DNA of 64,000 bases from Rhodoferax sp. (lineage in GTDB: Bacteria > Pseudomonadota > Gammaproteobacteria > Burkholderiales > Burkholderiaceae_C). The translations under genes and the position numbers were made by a program. Every line of letters starts with the position of its first letter. Position 1 is the stretch's first letter. The notes below the pieces were generated by a model, which was given only the letters and a program-made list of their open reading frames with translations, was not told the origin of the DNA and ran no database searches. Below are positions 11,199-20,291 of the stretch, in pieces. Where the stretch lies: the NCBI GenBank assembly GCA_019449595.1, contig JAGRPL010000014.1:124001-188000 (forward strand), given 5' to 3'.

Positions 11199-11227
11199 TT
11201 GCCGAATCAAGGGCTTGAGCGCAAAAT
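11199..11227 (+). promoter_or_regulatory. Possible sigma-70 promoter for LysM–dprA–smg
   Basis: TTGCCG (11199–11204) and CAAAAT (11222–11227) are 17 bases apart and resemble -35 and -10 boxes, 44 bases ahead of the proposed LysM gene start. Each box matches four of six consensus bases, so this is a tentative call. Confidence 0.3.
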
Positions 11228-11270
11228 CGTGCGTGAATTATCAAGTTATCCCTCGGGATTGCAGCACCAC

Positions 11271-12482
11271 ATGACGACACACCTTATGGCGAAATCCACT
11301 CTGGCCACGGCCCTCCTGAGCGCACTGGCCAGTGCACTGGTTGCCGCTCCCGCCCAAGCCCAGAACTTTCCCATCACGGCCGCTCAAAGGGAAACTGCCA
11401 GCCAGGTGGCCCAGAAGGGCGTCCCCTTGAGCGAGCTGGCCGCCAACGCGCCCGAGCGCTACACCATCAAAAGCGGCGACACGCTGTGGGCCATTTCGGG
11501 CCTGTTCCTCAAGCGCGCCTGGCACTGGCCCGAGCTGTGGGGCATGAACCTGGATGACATCAAGAACCCGCACCGCATTTACCCGGGGCAGGTGCTGGTG
11601 CTGGAGCGCAAGAACGGCATGGCCACCCTGCGCGTGGATGGCGCGAACGACGCGTCCCTGCCCGACACGGTGCGCGTATCCCCGCGCACCCGCTACGAGT
11701 CACTGGCTGACGCCGCCCTGCCCACGCTGCGCCCCAGCGTCATTGAACCCTTCCTGGCCGAACCCGTGGTGGTAGACGAAGCCGGCCTCAAGTCCGCCCC
11801 GCGCATCGTCTCCGCTCCGGAAAGCCGCGTGCTGCTCACCCAGGGTGACCGTGCCTACGCCCGGGGACCCAAGGACATGCCCCTGCTGGACGACCAGCGG
11901 CTGGAGAAACAGTTCCGCGTGTTCCGCGAAGCCACTCCACTCAAGGACCCCGTCACGGGTGAGGTGCTGGGTTACGAAGCCCAGTACGTGGGCAAGGCCA
12001 CACTGGTGCGCGGCGAAACCACGACAGAAGTCGAGAACCGGGACGGCAGCCTGAGCACCGCCCTCGTGCCGGCCACCATCGACATCGTGGGAGCCAAGGA
12101 AGAAATGCGCGTCGGCGACCGCATGCTGCCCGAGCCCCCGCGCCAGCTGATGGCCTATACCCCCCACGCGCCGGCCAGCAAGATGGACGGGCGCATCGTC
12201 TCGGTCTATGGCAGCGCCGTGGTCAACGCCGCCCAGAACCAGGTGGTGGTCATCAACCGCGGAACGCGCGACGGCATGGAAGTCGGGCATGTCATGGCCA
12301 TCCTCAAGGACGGCGCCCGCGTGGTGGACAAGTCCGACGACAGCCGCCCCCTGCTGAAGCTGCCCGACGAACGCAACGGCCTGCTGATGGTGTTTCGCAC
12401 CTTCGACCGCGTGTCGTATGCGCTGGTCCTGGAGATCACCGACGGCGTCCGGGTGGGTGACCGCCTGACCAACCCGCGCTGA
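11271..12482 (+). CDS. Secreted LysM peptidoglycan-binding protein
   Basis: 403 residues from an ATG at 11271 (another ATG at 11286 is equally possible; the frame is open to a TTG further upstream). A signal peptide follows: short polar N-terminus, hydrophobic ATALLSALASALVAAP, and an AQAQ cleavage region. A LysM domain begins near residue 62 (RYTIKSGDTLWAISGLFLK) and ends at PHRIYPGQVLVL, so the protein should bind peptidoglycan in the periplasm. The rest of the protein carries no recognised catalytic domain and is conserved in beta-proteobacteria next to dprA. Followed 39 bases later by dprA; the two and smg are usually an operon. Confidence 0.87.
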   Translation: MTTHLMAKSTLATALLSALASALVAAPAQAQNFPITAAQRETASQVAQKGVPLSELAANAPERYTIKSGDTLWAISGLFLKRAWHWPELWGMNLDDIKNPHRIYPGQVLVLERKNGMATLRVDGANDASLPDTVRVSPRTRYESLADAALPTLRPSVIEPFLAEPVVVDEAGLKSAPRIVSAPESRVLLTQGDRAYARGPKDMPLLDDQRLEKQFRVFREATPLKDPVTGEVLGYEAQYVGKATLVRGETTTEVENRDGSLSTALVPATIDIVGAKEEMRVGDRMLPEPPRQLMAYTPHAPASKMDGRIVSVYGSAVVNAAQNQVVVINRGTRDGMEVGHVMAILKDGARVVDKSDDSRPLLKLPDERNGLLMVFRTFDRVSYALVLEITDGVRVGDRLTNPR

Positions 12483-12521
12483 CACGGCGCGGCCAGACTC
12501 CCGCCGCCCCGCCACCGCCCC

Positions 12522-13685
12522 ATGGAGCGTGACGAACTTGCCGGCTGGCTGCGGCTGCACCTGACACCCGGCATCGGCAACAGCACCGCCAGGCGGCTGC
12601 TGGCGGCCTTTGGCCTGCCAGCGCAGATTTTTGCGCAAACAGCCGCGGCCCTGGGCCAGGTGGCCGGCGTGCAGCAAACCGCAGCCCTGCTGCAGGAGCC
12701 GGTCGAACTGCCGGCCCTGCTGGAGACCACGTGGGCCTGGCTGCAATCCGACCCGCAGAGGCACCGCGTCCTGACGCTGGGCGATGCAGCCTACCCGCAA
12801 TCCCTGCTGCAGATGGAAGACCCCCCGCTGCTGCTGTATGGCATGGGCGCCCCGGCGGCCTGGCAGGCGGACGGGTTGAACGCCACCCTGGCGCGCTGCA
12901 TCGCCGTGGTGGGCAGCCGCAACCCGACCCCGCAAGGGATCGCCAACGCGCGGCAGTTTTCCCTGGCCTTGGCCCAGGCCGGCTGGACGGTGGTATCGGG
13001 GCTGGCATTGGGCGTGGATGGTGCCGCCCACGCCGGCGCGCTGGACGGCGCCAGCGCCACCCCGCTCGCCACCGTGGCCGTGGTGGGCACCGGGCTGGAC
13101 CGGGTCTACCCGAAGCAGCACCGGGACCTCGCCCATCGCATAGCCCAGCACGGCGTGCTGCTCAGCGAATACCCGCTGGGCACCCCGCCCCACGCGGCCA
13201 ACTTCCCCCGGCGCAACCGCATCATTGCCGGGTTGGCGCGCGGCACCCTGGTGGTCGAGGCGGCCCTGCAATCGGGCTCCCTGATCACGGCGCGACTGGC
13301 GGCCGAACAGGGCAAGGAGGTGTTCGCCATTCCCGGCTCCATCCACTCCACCCAGGCTCGGGGCTGCCATGCCCTCATCCGGCAGGGCGCCAAGCTGGTG
13401 GAATGCGCCCAGGACATACTGGAGGAACTGCAGACCGAACCGCCTTCCGACAGCGCTAGCAATTCCATAGCTGCCCACACAGATGACACGGGTGCCAACG
13501 CGGAAAAAGAATCTCAAAACAGCCTGCTGCAGGCACTGGGCTTTGATCCCGTCGGGCTGGACGCGCTCCTGGCCCGCACCGGACTGGACACCCCGACGCT
13601 GCAGGTGCGGCTGCTGGAACTGGAGCTGCAAGGCCAGCTGGGTCGCCTGCCCGGGGGCCTGTTTCAGCGCGTGGCACGCAGCTAA
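12522..13685 (+). CDS. dprA: DNA processing protein DprA
   Basis: 387 residues. DprA binds incoming single-stranded DNA during natural transformation and loads RecA. N-terminal helical SAM-like domain, then a Rossmann fold (residues about 115–300) with IAVVGSRNPTPQG, VVSGLALGVDGAAH and the PRRNRIIAGL motif, then a C-terminal winged-helix-like segment (about 335–387). A copy of the dispersed ATAGCT repeat is translated in frame (around residues 312–326, NSIAAHTDD), exactly in the linker between the Rossmann and C-terminal domains. Sits between the LysM gene and smg. Confidence 0.94.
   Translation: MERDELAGWLRLHLTPGIGNSTARRLLAAFGLPAQIFAQTAAALGQVAGVQQTAALLQEPVELPALLETTWAWLQSDPQRHRVLTLGDAAYPQSLLQMEDPPLLLYGMGAPAAWQADGLNATLARCIAVVGSRNPTPQGIANARQFSLALAQAGWTVVSGLALGVDGAAHAGALDGASATPLATVAVVGTGLDRVYPKQHRDLAHRIAQHGVLLSEYPLGTPPHAANFPRRNRIIAGLARGTLVVEAALQSGSLITARLAAEQGKEVFAIPGSIHSTQARGCHALIRQGAKLVECAQDILEELQTEPPSDSASNSIAAHTDDTGANAEKESQNSLLQALGFDPVGLDALLARTGLDTPTLQVRLLELELQGQLGRLPGGLFQRVARS
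13455..13497 (+). repeat. Dispersed ATAGCT-core element, copy B, inside dprA
   Basis: Contains GCTAGCAATTCCATAGCTG followed by CCCACACAGATGACACGGGT, matching the shared pattern GCTAn–AATT–ATAGCTG–YRCRCAG–GGTGC. It is in frame within dprA and falls in the inter-domain linker. Confidence 0.55.
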
Positions 13686-13751
13686 ACGCGGAAAAGCAGG
13701 GCAAGTCCGACCCGCGCCGTCCGGCTCGTTTTTCTGCGCTATATTGGCGCC

Positions 13752-14249
13752 ATGTTTGAAGTTCTTGTCTTCGTTTACGAAAACTATTACACCGGCGACA
13801 GCTGCCCCGAACCTGCCCATCTGGAGCGCAAGCTCAATGCCGTCGGGTTCGCGTCAGATGAAATCGACGACGCAATGACCTGGCTCAAGGGCCTGAACAC
13901 CGCCGCCAGCGGGTCCGCCCCTCTGGCCGACACCAGCCCGCGGACACTGCCGGAGCCCTGGCTGCGGGAACCCAGCCCCACCAGCGTGCGCATTTACCCA
14001 GCCGCCGAGCAGTTCCATCTGGGCGCGCAATGCCTGGGGTTCATCAGCTTTCTGGAATCGGCGGGCGTACTGCCGGCCCACATGCGCGAAGTGGTCATCG
14101 ACCGGGCCATGGCCGCACCGGGATCGCCCGTCTCGCTGGACGACCTCAAGATCATCATCCTGATGGTTTACTGGAGTTTCGGCCAGGAACCCGATGCACT
14201 GGTGCTCGACGAGCTGTGCGAGGACACCAGCGCGCGCGTCGCGCATTAG
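13752..14249 (+). CDS. smg: Smg family protein (DUF494)
   Basis: 165 residues. The MFEVLVFVYENYY start and the LGAQCLGFISFLESAGVL and LDDLKIIILMVYWSFGQEPD segments are diagnostic of Smg/DUF494, a conserved small cytoplasmic protein of unknown function encoded near dprA and topA in many beta- and gamma-proteobacteria. Here the gene after smg is a convergent DUF1631 gene, so topA is not adjacent. A middle stretch (about residues 50–75) is Pro/Ser-rich and probably unstructured. No SD-type site stands out. Confidence 0.9.
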   Translation: MFEVLVFVYENYYTGDSCPEPAHLERKLNAVGFASDEIDDAMTWLKGLNTAASGSAPLADTSPRTLPEPWLREPSPTSVRIYPAAEQFHLGAQCLGFISFLESAGVLPAHMREVVIDRAMAAPGSPVSLDDLKIIILMVYWSFGQEPDALVLDELCEDTSARVAH

Positions 14250-14256
14250 AAACTAG

Positions 14257-14340
14257 TCCCCACGCGTCCCCACTGCGTGTGGGTCGCTCCCCCCCAAGGG
14301 GGCCGCGTTTCACCTTGGGGCGGTCCGGCGGTGAAACAGC
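14257..14340. repeat. GC-rich multi-hairpin intergenic element between smg and DUF1631
   Basis: Three nested inverted repeats lie in 84 bases: CCCAC/GTGGG near 14269–14283, a C7-AA-G5 hairpin (14289–14302) and GTTTCACC/GGTGAAAC (14307–14314 and 14330–14337). It fills the gap between two convergent genes. From memory it resembles GC-rich interspersed elements common in Comamonadaceae. It probably acts as a two-way terminator. Confidence 0.5.
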
Positions 14341-14362
14341 CCCTACGCCACGCCGGTCACTC

Positions 14363-16933
14363 TCAGGCCAGCAAGCGCTCGGGATTGGCTTCCAGCTTGG
14401 TCAGCGCATTGCGGGTGGCGCGCACGGTGAGAGTTTCCTCTTCCTGCGGCAACAGCAGACCCGCCTGCAAATAGGCCGCCAGACGTCCGCCCTGGATCAG
14501 GAAACACCGCCCCGACGGCGCGGCAAACAGGTTCAGGTGCTTGCGGTCGCTGCGCCAGGCAAACTGCACCTGCGTGATCTGGCTGTTGTGATCCAGTGTG
14601 AACCAGGCGCCGGGTTGCAGTTCCTGCGCCCAGGCCAGCATGGCAGCGGTCGGCTTGGAGCCGCCGCTGGCAACCACTTCAATGGCGGAAGCCTCGATGC
14701 CCAGCATCATCTCGATGCTCTCCGCATCCAGGGGCAGGTCTCCCATGCCGTCTTCGCTCACGAAATCTTCCAGATTGCCCAGGCGCTGGGCCATGGCATC
14801 AATCTTTTCCTGCGAAATCGCCTGGGTCTTGGACAGGAAGGCATCTGCCAGGGTGTCGCTGAGCGTCTTGATATGTGCTTCCTGCTCGGACGGAGCCATA
14901 GACAGCAAGGACATGCCCGAACGCAGGCGCAGCAGCAGGTTGGGTAGATCCTGGATGACGCGGGCGCGGTCGGCGCGGTTGGGCTTGGCGCTGGCGGCCC
15001 ACACCAGATCCGTGGCCGATTTCTTGAGCGAAAGCGTATCGGCGTGTTGCGGCCCCTTGCGCACGGCCACCACGGCCAGCACCTCGGCCCACACCTTGAA
15101 CAGGAAATTGCGGATCTCGCTGCGCACCGGCATGTCCTTGAGCACGTTGCGCAGCTCGATGGTGTACTGGATGGCGAGCGTTTCCTTCTGCTCCACCTGC
15201 TGCGCCACGCTCACCACTTTCTGGGCCGGCCCTTTTTCCGTCAGGAACTTGTCCAGGAATTTCTGGAACTCGTCGTACACGATCTGGTAGACCTTCTTGC
15301 CGGTCTCGGGGTATTGCTCCACCACCTGCACGATGCGCTTGATTTCGGCCTCCATGGCCTTGCCATGCACACCGGCCGAATCGAAACCCATGACGCACGA
15401 CCCCATGCGGTCGATCAGCAAGCGCGCCGGGTGCGTGGTTGTTCCCAGAAAGTCCGGGTCCTCCAAAGCCACGCGCAGCACCGGCATCTGCAGCCTGGCA
15501 AACCATACCCGGATGCCAGGGGGAATGCGGTCTTCGGACAGAATCGCCTGGAACATCAGCGCCACGATTTCAATCGTGGCCTTTTCACCCTTGGTCTCGG
15601 CCTTCTTTTTCAGGTCGGCGGTCTTTTCGCGCAAATCCCCGGCCACGCGGGCCACTCCGGCCGGGCTGTAATCTTCGTACAGCGTGCCCCCGGTCGCGTA
15701 GGCAGCCATCTGCCCCACTGGCATGGGCGCCATGGCAGCCGCCAGCGCCGGCGAGGGCACATGGTGCGCGGTACCGACAAAATCGCCGCCGCCGTGGCTC
15801 ACGAACAGGCGCCGGATCTGGCCGATGACACCCTGCGCGCGGCTGCGCGCGCGCGCCAGCGGCGTTGTGGCGGTCATCATGCGAGTTTCATCGGCCGCCC
15901 CATACCCGGGGTTCAGATTGCTCTGCATGGACGACGGCTGCCGCCAGAAGGGCGCCGGTGACGATGTGGAGGGCGTGCCCGCGCCGGGGGGAACGGAATC
16001 GCCCCCTGCCGCCTGCGCCCCGTGTGCTCCCCAGCCCAGACGGCCGCCGAACAAGCCGCCGTCCGCAGACGCCGCCGCCGAGGACGCACTGGGGCTCGGT
16101 GTCATCCCGGCCGACCCGACACCGTGCGTGGCACCCGTTGGCCCGCCCCGTGGGTTGGCCATGGCCTCTTGCCGGCGCTCTTCGGGGGGGCTGCCGCCCG
16201 CCGCCGAGGCAGACGGTGCGCCCGGCGCCGAAGGACCGGAGGCGGCCACACCGCGCGACCCAGCACTGCGCACTGGAATTTTGACGCGGTCCTTGAGTTC
16301 AATGGTGGGCAGGACGCCCTTCTTGACGAGCACGTCGTTGGCGTTGGTGTACGCCGTTTTCAAGCGCTCCACCAGGAGCTTCTGGACCACGTCGTTGACC
16401 AGGGGCCAGGAATCCCCGGGCATGCCCGCAGTCGTCCATTGCTCCACCATCAGCAGCACCAGCACTTCCGGGCGCAGCACATCGTGCCCCGGCAACTCCT
16501 GTGTGCCTTCCAGAAACTGGATGCGCACGCGCAGGTCTTCCAGCTGCTCGCCGACTTTCTCCATGACCGCCAACACCATGCGCGAGGCCAGAATCTTGTT
16601 CTCGACCACGTCGGTGCCCACCAGCTCCAGTCCGGCCCCGTCCGCGTGGGCAGACGCGTTCTTCTTCGGCGGCTCCAGACTCGCGCGCCAGACTTTCATG
16701 GTGCTGTCCAGCCAGAGGGGACGGCTTTGCCGGTAGGCCGTCCAGGCATCGCGGCGGGACTGGTTTTCCCGCGCACTGGTCGACTCATCCATCAAGATGG
16801 AGAGCTGGTCCCCCACCGCCGTACCGATCTCGACCATGGCCTTGCCCGCCTCGGCCAGAAAGCGCTCACGCACCGCCCGGGCGAGCTGCAGCCTGGGAGA
16901 CAGGCTGGGGGAAGGTCCGGACGCGATCGCCAT
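14363..16933 (-). CDS. DUF1631 family protein
   Basis: 856 residues. Matches the large, mostly helical DUF1631 family restricted largely to beta- and gamma-proteobacteria. Function is unknown. The N-terminal part (about 1–220) and the C-terminal part (about 390–856) are helical and charged. Between them, roughly residues 225–345, lies a Gly/Ser/Pro/Ala-rich low-complexity segment that is likely a flexible linker. No signal peptide or membrane helices are seen, so a cytoplasmic location is likely. The C-terminal 130 residues (after about 720) look like a compact domain. Convergent with smg; secF lies upstream on the same strand, 14 bases away. Confidence 0.82.
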   Translation of the reverse strand: MAIASGPSPSLSPRLQLARAVRERFLAEAGKAMVEIGTAVGDQLSILMDESTSARENQSRRDAWTAYRQSRPLWLDSTMKVWRASLEPPKKNASAHADGAGLELVGTDVVENKILASRMVLAVMEKVGEQLEDLRVRIQFLEGTQELPGHDVLRPEVLVLLMVEQWTTAGMPGDSWPLVNDVVQKLLVERLKTAYTNANDVLVKKGVLPTIELKDRVKIPVRSAGSRGVAASGPSAPGAPSASAAGGSPPEERRQEAMANPRGGPTGATHGVGSAGMTPSPSASSAAASADGGLFGGRLGWGAHGAQAAGGDSVPPGAGTPSTSSPAPFWRQPSSMQSNLNPGYGAADETRMMTATTPLARARSRAQGVIGQIRRLFVSHGGGDFVGTAHHVPSPALAAAMAPMPVGQMAAYATGGTLYEDYSPAGVARVAGDLREKTADLKKKAETKGEKATIEIVALMFQAILSEDRIPPGIRVWFARLQMPVLRVALEDPDFLGTTTHPARLLIDRMGSCVMGFDSAGVHGKAMEAEIKRIVQVVEQYPETGKKVYQIVYDEFQKFLDKFLTEKGPAQKVVSVAQQVEQKETLAIQYTIELRNVLKDMPVRSEIRNFLFKVWAEVLAVVAVRKGPQHADTLSLKKSATDLVWAASAKPNRADRARVIQDLPNLLLRLRSGMSLLSMAPSEQEAHIKTLSDTLADAFLSKTQAISQEKIDAMAQRLGNLEDFVSEDGMGDLPLDAESIEMMLGIEASAIEVVASGGSKPTAAMLAWAQELQPGAWFTLDHNSQITQVQFAWRSDRKHLNLFAAPSGRCFLIQGGRLAAYLQAGLLLPQEEETLTVRATRNALTKLEANPERLLA

Positions 16934-16947
16934 GGTTCAGGAAAACC

Positions 16948-17901
16948 TCAGACGGCCGCGCCCGCGTTGGGATCGCTGGGATCCTCTTCCTTCTTGACCG
17001 GTCCCTTGATCAGGTCTTCGCGCTGGATGCCCAGCCACATGGCAATGGCAGCCGCCACGAACACCGAGGAGTAAATGCCGAACAGGATGCCGATCGTCAG
17101 CGCCAGCGCAAAGTAATGCAGGGTGGCGCCGCCAAACAACAGCATGGACAGCACCATCATCTGCGTGGCACCGTGGGTGATGATGGTGCGGCTGATGGTG
17201 GACGTGATGGCGTTGTCGATGATCTGCGGGGTGCTCATCTTGCGGTAGCGGCGGAAGTTCTCGCGGATCCGGTCGAAGATCACCACCGATTCATTCACCG
17301 AATAACCCAGCACCGCCAGCACGGCCGCCAGCACCGGCAGGGAAAACTCCCACTGGAAAAAGGCAAAGAAGCCCAGGATGATGATCACGTCGTGCAAGTT
17401 GGCGATGATGGCTGCCACGGCAAACTTCCACTCGAAGCGCAATGCCAGATACAGCATGATGCCCACCACCACGGAGGCCAGTGCCTTGAGGCCGTCGGCC
17501 GCCAGCTCATCGCCCACCTGAGGACCGACAAACTCGGTGCGGCGCAAGGTGGCCGAGCCATCCGCTGTCTGGAGGGTGGCCATGACACGCTCGCTTTGCT
17601 GGCCCGAACTGCTGCCTTTTTGCACCGGCATGCGGATCAGCACATCCCGTGCGGTACCGAAGTTCTGCACCTGCACGTCGTTGATGCCCAGGGCCGCGAC
17701 ACTGGAACGGATGGCGTTGAGGTCCGCCGGCTGGGAATAGCTCACCTCCATCAGCGTGCCGCCGGTGAACTCCACCGACAAATGCAGCCCGCGGGAAAAC
17801 AGGAAGAACACAGCCGCCAGGAAGGTGACGAGCGAGACCAGGTTGAACACCAGCGCATGCCGCATGAACGGAATGTCGCGGTGGATCTTGAAAAATTCCA
17901 T
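16948..17901 (-). CDS. secF: Protein translocase subunit SecF
   Basis: 317 residues with six membrane helices: one near residues 17–37, a periplasmic loop, then five from about 140 to 295. SecF partners SecD to use the proton gradient in late protein export. Family marks include SVEFTGGTLMEVSY after the first helix, VVGIMLYLALRFEWKFA and the LGYSVNESVVIFDRIREN segment. An AGGGGA Shine-Dalgarno-like site lies upstream. Encoded 12 bases after secD in the yajC–secD–secF operon. Confidence 0.96.
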   Translation of the reverse strand: MEFFKIHRDIPFMRHALVFNLVSLVTFLAAVFFLFSRGLHLSVEFTGGTLMEVSYSQPADLNAIRSSVAALGINDVQVQNFGTARDVLIRMPVQKGSSSGQQSERVMATLQTADGSATLRRTEFVGPQVGDELAADGLKALASVVVGIMLYLALRFEWKFAVAAIIANLHDVIIILGFFAFFQWEFSLPVLAAVLAVLGYSVNESVVIFDRIRENFRRYRKMSTPQIIDNAITSTISRTIITHGATQMMVLSMLLFGGATLHYFALALTIGILFGIYSSVFVAAAIAMWLGIQREDLIKGPVKKEEDPSDPNAGAAV

Positions 17902-17913
17902 ACCGTTTCCCCT

Positions 17914-19794
17914 TTAGTCTGCCGTGGTCTGGTGACCGGCATCCGGGCGCCAGACCGTCCCGATGGACACTGTTTTCAGCTTCTTCTGGCGGCCGTACCA
18001 CAGGTTGACCAGCCCCCGCGAGAAGAACACCCCCGAGAACATGCTGGTCAGGATACCCAGGCAGTGAACCACGGCAAAACCGCGCACGGGTCCGGAACCA
18101 AAGGCCAGCAAGGCCAGGCCGGCGATAAGGGTGGTGACGTTGGAGTCGATGATGGTGGCCCATGCACGGTCGTAGCCGGCATGGATGGCCGCCTGCGCCG
18201 AGGCGCCGTTGCGCAACTCTTCGCGCACCCGTTCGTTGATCAGCACGTTGGAGTCGATCGCCATACCCAGCACCAGCGCCATGGCGGCCATGCCAGGCAG
18301 GGTGAGCGTGGCCTGCAGCATGGACAGCACCGCCACCAGCATCAAGAGGTTGAAGGCCAGGGCCACGCTGGAAAACACGCCAAACAGCATGTAGTACAGG
18401 CACATGAAGACGACCACGGCGCTGAAGCCCCAGGCCACACTGTGGAAGCCCTTGGAGATGTTCTCGGCACCCAGGCTGGGGCCAATGGTGCGCTCCTCGA
18501 TGATTTCCATGGGCGCAGCCAGCGAGCCGGCGCGCAACAGCAGGGCCGTGTCGTTGGCTTCCATGGTCGTCATGCGGCCGGAAATCTGCACCCGGCCGCC
18601 ACCGATTTCGGAGCGGATCACCGGCGCCGTCACCACTTCGCCCTTGCCCTTTTCGAACAGAACGATGGCCATGCGCTTGTTGATGTTCTCCCGCGTCACA
18701 TCGCGGAAAATGCGGGCGCCTTTGGCATCCAGTGTGAGATTGACCGTGGGTTCCTGCGTCTGGCTGTCAAAGCCGGGCTGGGCGTCGGTCAAGTTGTCGC
18801 CGGTCAGGATGACCTGCTTCTTCACGATCACCGGTGTGCCATTGCGCTCCAGGTAACGCTCGGAGCCGAAGGGCACCGCACCGGCACCCTGCTCGGCCGC
18901 GCGGGCTTCGGTGCCCTCATCCACCATGCGGATTTCCAGGGTGGCCGTGCGGCCCAGAATGTCCTTGGCCTTGGCCGTGTCCTGCACGCCAGGCAACTGC
19001 ACCACGATGCGGTCCAGGCCCTGCTGCTGGATCACCGGCTCGGCCACGCCCAGCTCGTTGATGCGGTTGTGCAGGGTGGTGATGTTCTGCTTGAGCGCCT
19101 GGTCCTGCACCGCGCGGGCCGACGCCGGCTTGATGCTGGCCACCAGCTTGAACTCAGCCCCTTCGGGCGACTCGGCGGTCACCAGGTCGGTGAACTGGTC
19201 CTGGATGACGCGCTTGGCAGCCTCCAGCGTCTGGCTGTCACGGAAGCGGATTTCAATGGTCTGCCCGTTGCGGTTGATGCCGCTGTGGCGCACATTCTTT
19301 TCGCGCAGGGTGGTGCGGATATCGCCGGCCAGCGATTCCGCCTTCTTGGACAGTGCCGCCTGCATGTCCACCTGCAGCATGAAGTGCACGCCACCGCGCA
19401 AGTCCAGCCCCAGGTACATGGGCGAGGCATGCAGCGCCGTCAGCCAGGCCGGCGAGCGCGACAACAGGTTGAGCGCCACCACGTACGCGGGCTCTGCCGC
19501 ATCCGGATTGAGCGCCTTCTGCAGCGCGTCCTTGGCCTGCAGCTGCACATCGGTGCTGGCAAAACGGGCCTTGATGGACGTGTTGTCCAGGGATACCGCG
19601 TCGGCGGCAATGCCGGCCGTCTTGAGCACCTCTTCGACCCGGGCCAGGGCCGCCGCGTCGAGCTTCATGGACGCCTTGGCAACCGAGACCTGAACGGCCG
19701 GCGCCTCACCAAAGAAATTGGGCAGGGCATACAGCCCCCCCACCACGAGCGCGATCAGGATGATCGCGTACTTCCATACCGGGTAACGGTTCAT
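17914..19794 (-). CDS. secD: Protein translocase subunit SecD
   Basis: 626 residues, the usual size. An N-terminal helix (about 7–27), a large periplasmic region with the P1 domain, and a five-helix C-terminal channel domain. The LGLDLRGGVHFMLQVD segment and the late VLGMAIDSNVLINERVREEL motif with proton-path Asp are conserved. The gene sits 35 bases downstream of yajC and 12 upstream of secF. It works in the inner membrane, pulling preproteins out of SecYEG on the periplasmic side. Confidence 0.96.
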   Translation of the reverse strand: MNRYPVWKYAIILIALVVGGLYALPNFFGEAPAVQVSVAKASMKLDAAALARVEEVLKTAGIAADAVSLDNTSIKARFASTDVQLQAKDALQKALNPDAAEPAYVVALNLLSRSPAWLTALHASPMYLGLDLRGGVHFMLQVDMQAALSKKAESLAGDIRTTLREKNVRHSGINRNGQTIEIRFRDSQTLEAAKRVIQDQFTDLVTAESPEGAEFKLVASIKPASARAVQDQALKQNITTLHNRINELGVAEPVIQQQGLDRIVVQLPGVQDTAKAKDILGRTATLEIRMVDEGTEARAAEQGAGAVPFGSERYLERNGTPVIVKKQVILTGDNLTDAQPGFDSQTQEPTVNLTLDAKGARIFRDVTRENINKRMAIVLFEKGKGEVVTAPVIRSEIGGGRVQISGRMTTMEANDTALLLRAGSLAAPMEIIEERTIGPSLGAENISKGFHSVAWGFSAVVVFMCLYYMLFGVFSSVALAFNLLMLVAVLSMLQATLTLPGMAAMALVLGMAIDSNVLINERVREELRNGASAQAAIHAGYDRAWATIIDSNVTTLIAGLALLAFGSGPVRGFAVVHCLGILTSMFSGVFFSRGLVNLWYGRQKKLKTVSIGTVWRPDAGHQTTAD

Positions 19795-19829
19795 GATCGC
19801 GCCTGGAACAGTTGGGAGAGCTTGCGAAA

Positions 19830-20162
19830 TTACTTGATGGTGCCCTTGGGCAGCACCTGCACCACGGCGGCGCGCTGGACCTGCACCTCGACGCCGTTGG
19901 CCACTTCCAGGCTGATGAAGCCTTCGCCGAGCTTGCTGACCTTGCCCAGCATGCCGCCCGAGGTCACGACTTCATCGCCCTTGGCGATAGCGTCGATCAT
20001 GGCCTTGTGCTCCTTCTGCTTCTTCATCTGGGGGCGGATCATCACGAAATACAACACCACAAACATCAGCACCAGCGGCAGCATGCTCATCAGGGAGGAC
20101 TGCATGTCGCCTCCGGCAGCGGCAACAGGGGCAGTTTGGGCAAAGGCAGAAGAAATGAACAC
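19830..20162 (-). CDS. yajC: SecYEG-associated protein YajC
   Basis: 110 residues from a GTG start at 20162, chosen because GGAG lies 7 bases upstream and the resulting N-terminus (VFISSAFAQ) fits the family; a TTG further upstream lacks an SD site. One membrane helix near residues 23–43 (MLPLVLMFVVLYFVMI) is followed by the RPQMKKQKEH basic patch and a KGDEVVTSGGMLGKV core, the YajC signature. YajC joins the SecDF complex. The usual upstream genes queA and tgt are replaced here by an indolepyruvate oxidoreductase gene. Confidence 0.94.
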   Translation of the reverse strand: MFISSAFAQTAPVAAAGGDMQSSLMSMLPLVLMFVVLYFVMIRPQMKKQKEHKAMIDAIAKGDEVVTSGGMLGKVSKLGEGFISLEVANGVEVQVQRAAVVQVLPKGTIK

Positions 20163-20252
20163 GGCAAAACTCCACAAAAGGGATGACAAGAAGAAATCTC
20201 CCCACCCGCACGCCAGGTCAGGCGCATGCAGGCAGGCAACCGGGGATTGTAA

Positions 20253-20281
20253 GCCGGCAGGGCGCTAGCCGCCCTGCCGGC
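20253..20281 (-). terminator. Strong 12-bp hairpin after the indolepyruvate oxidoreductase gene
   Basis: GCCGGCAGGGCG (20253–20264) pairs perfectly with CGCCCTGCCGGC (20270–20281) around a 5-base loop. It starts 11 bases behind the stop codon of the minus-strand oxidoreductase gene and lies ahead of yajC. The stem is strong but lacks a T-run. Confidence 0.55.
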
Positions 20282-20291
20282 CACCCCGACT

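Noticed and set aside
17116-20268. A very long open frame (1050 codons) on the plus strand opposite secF, secD and yajC
   Set aside because: It is a GC-driven antisense frame with His/Gly/Gln-rich composition and no domain; the minus-strand sec genes are unmistakable.
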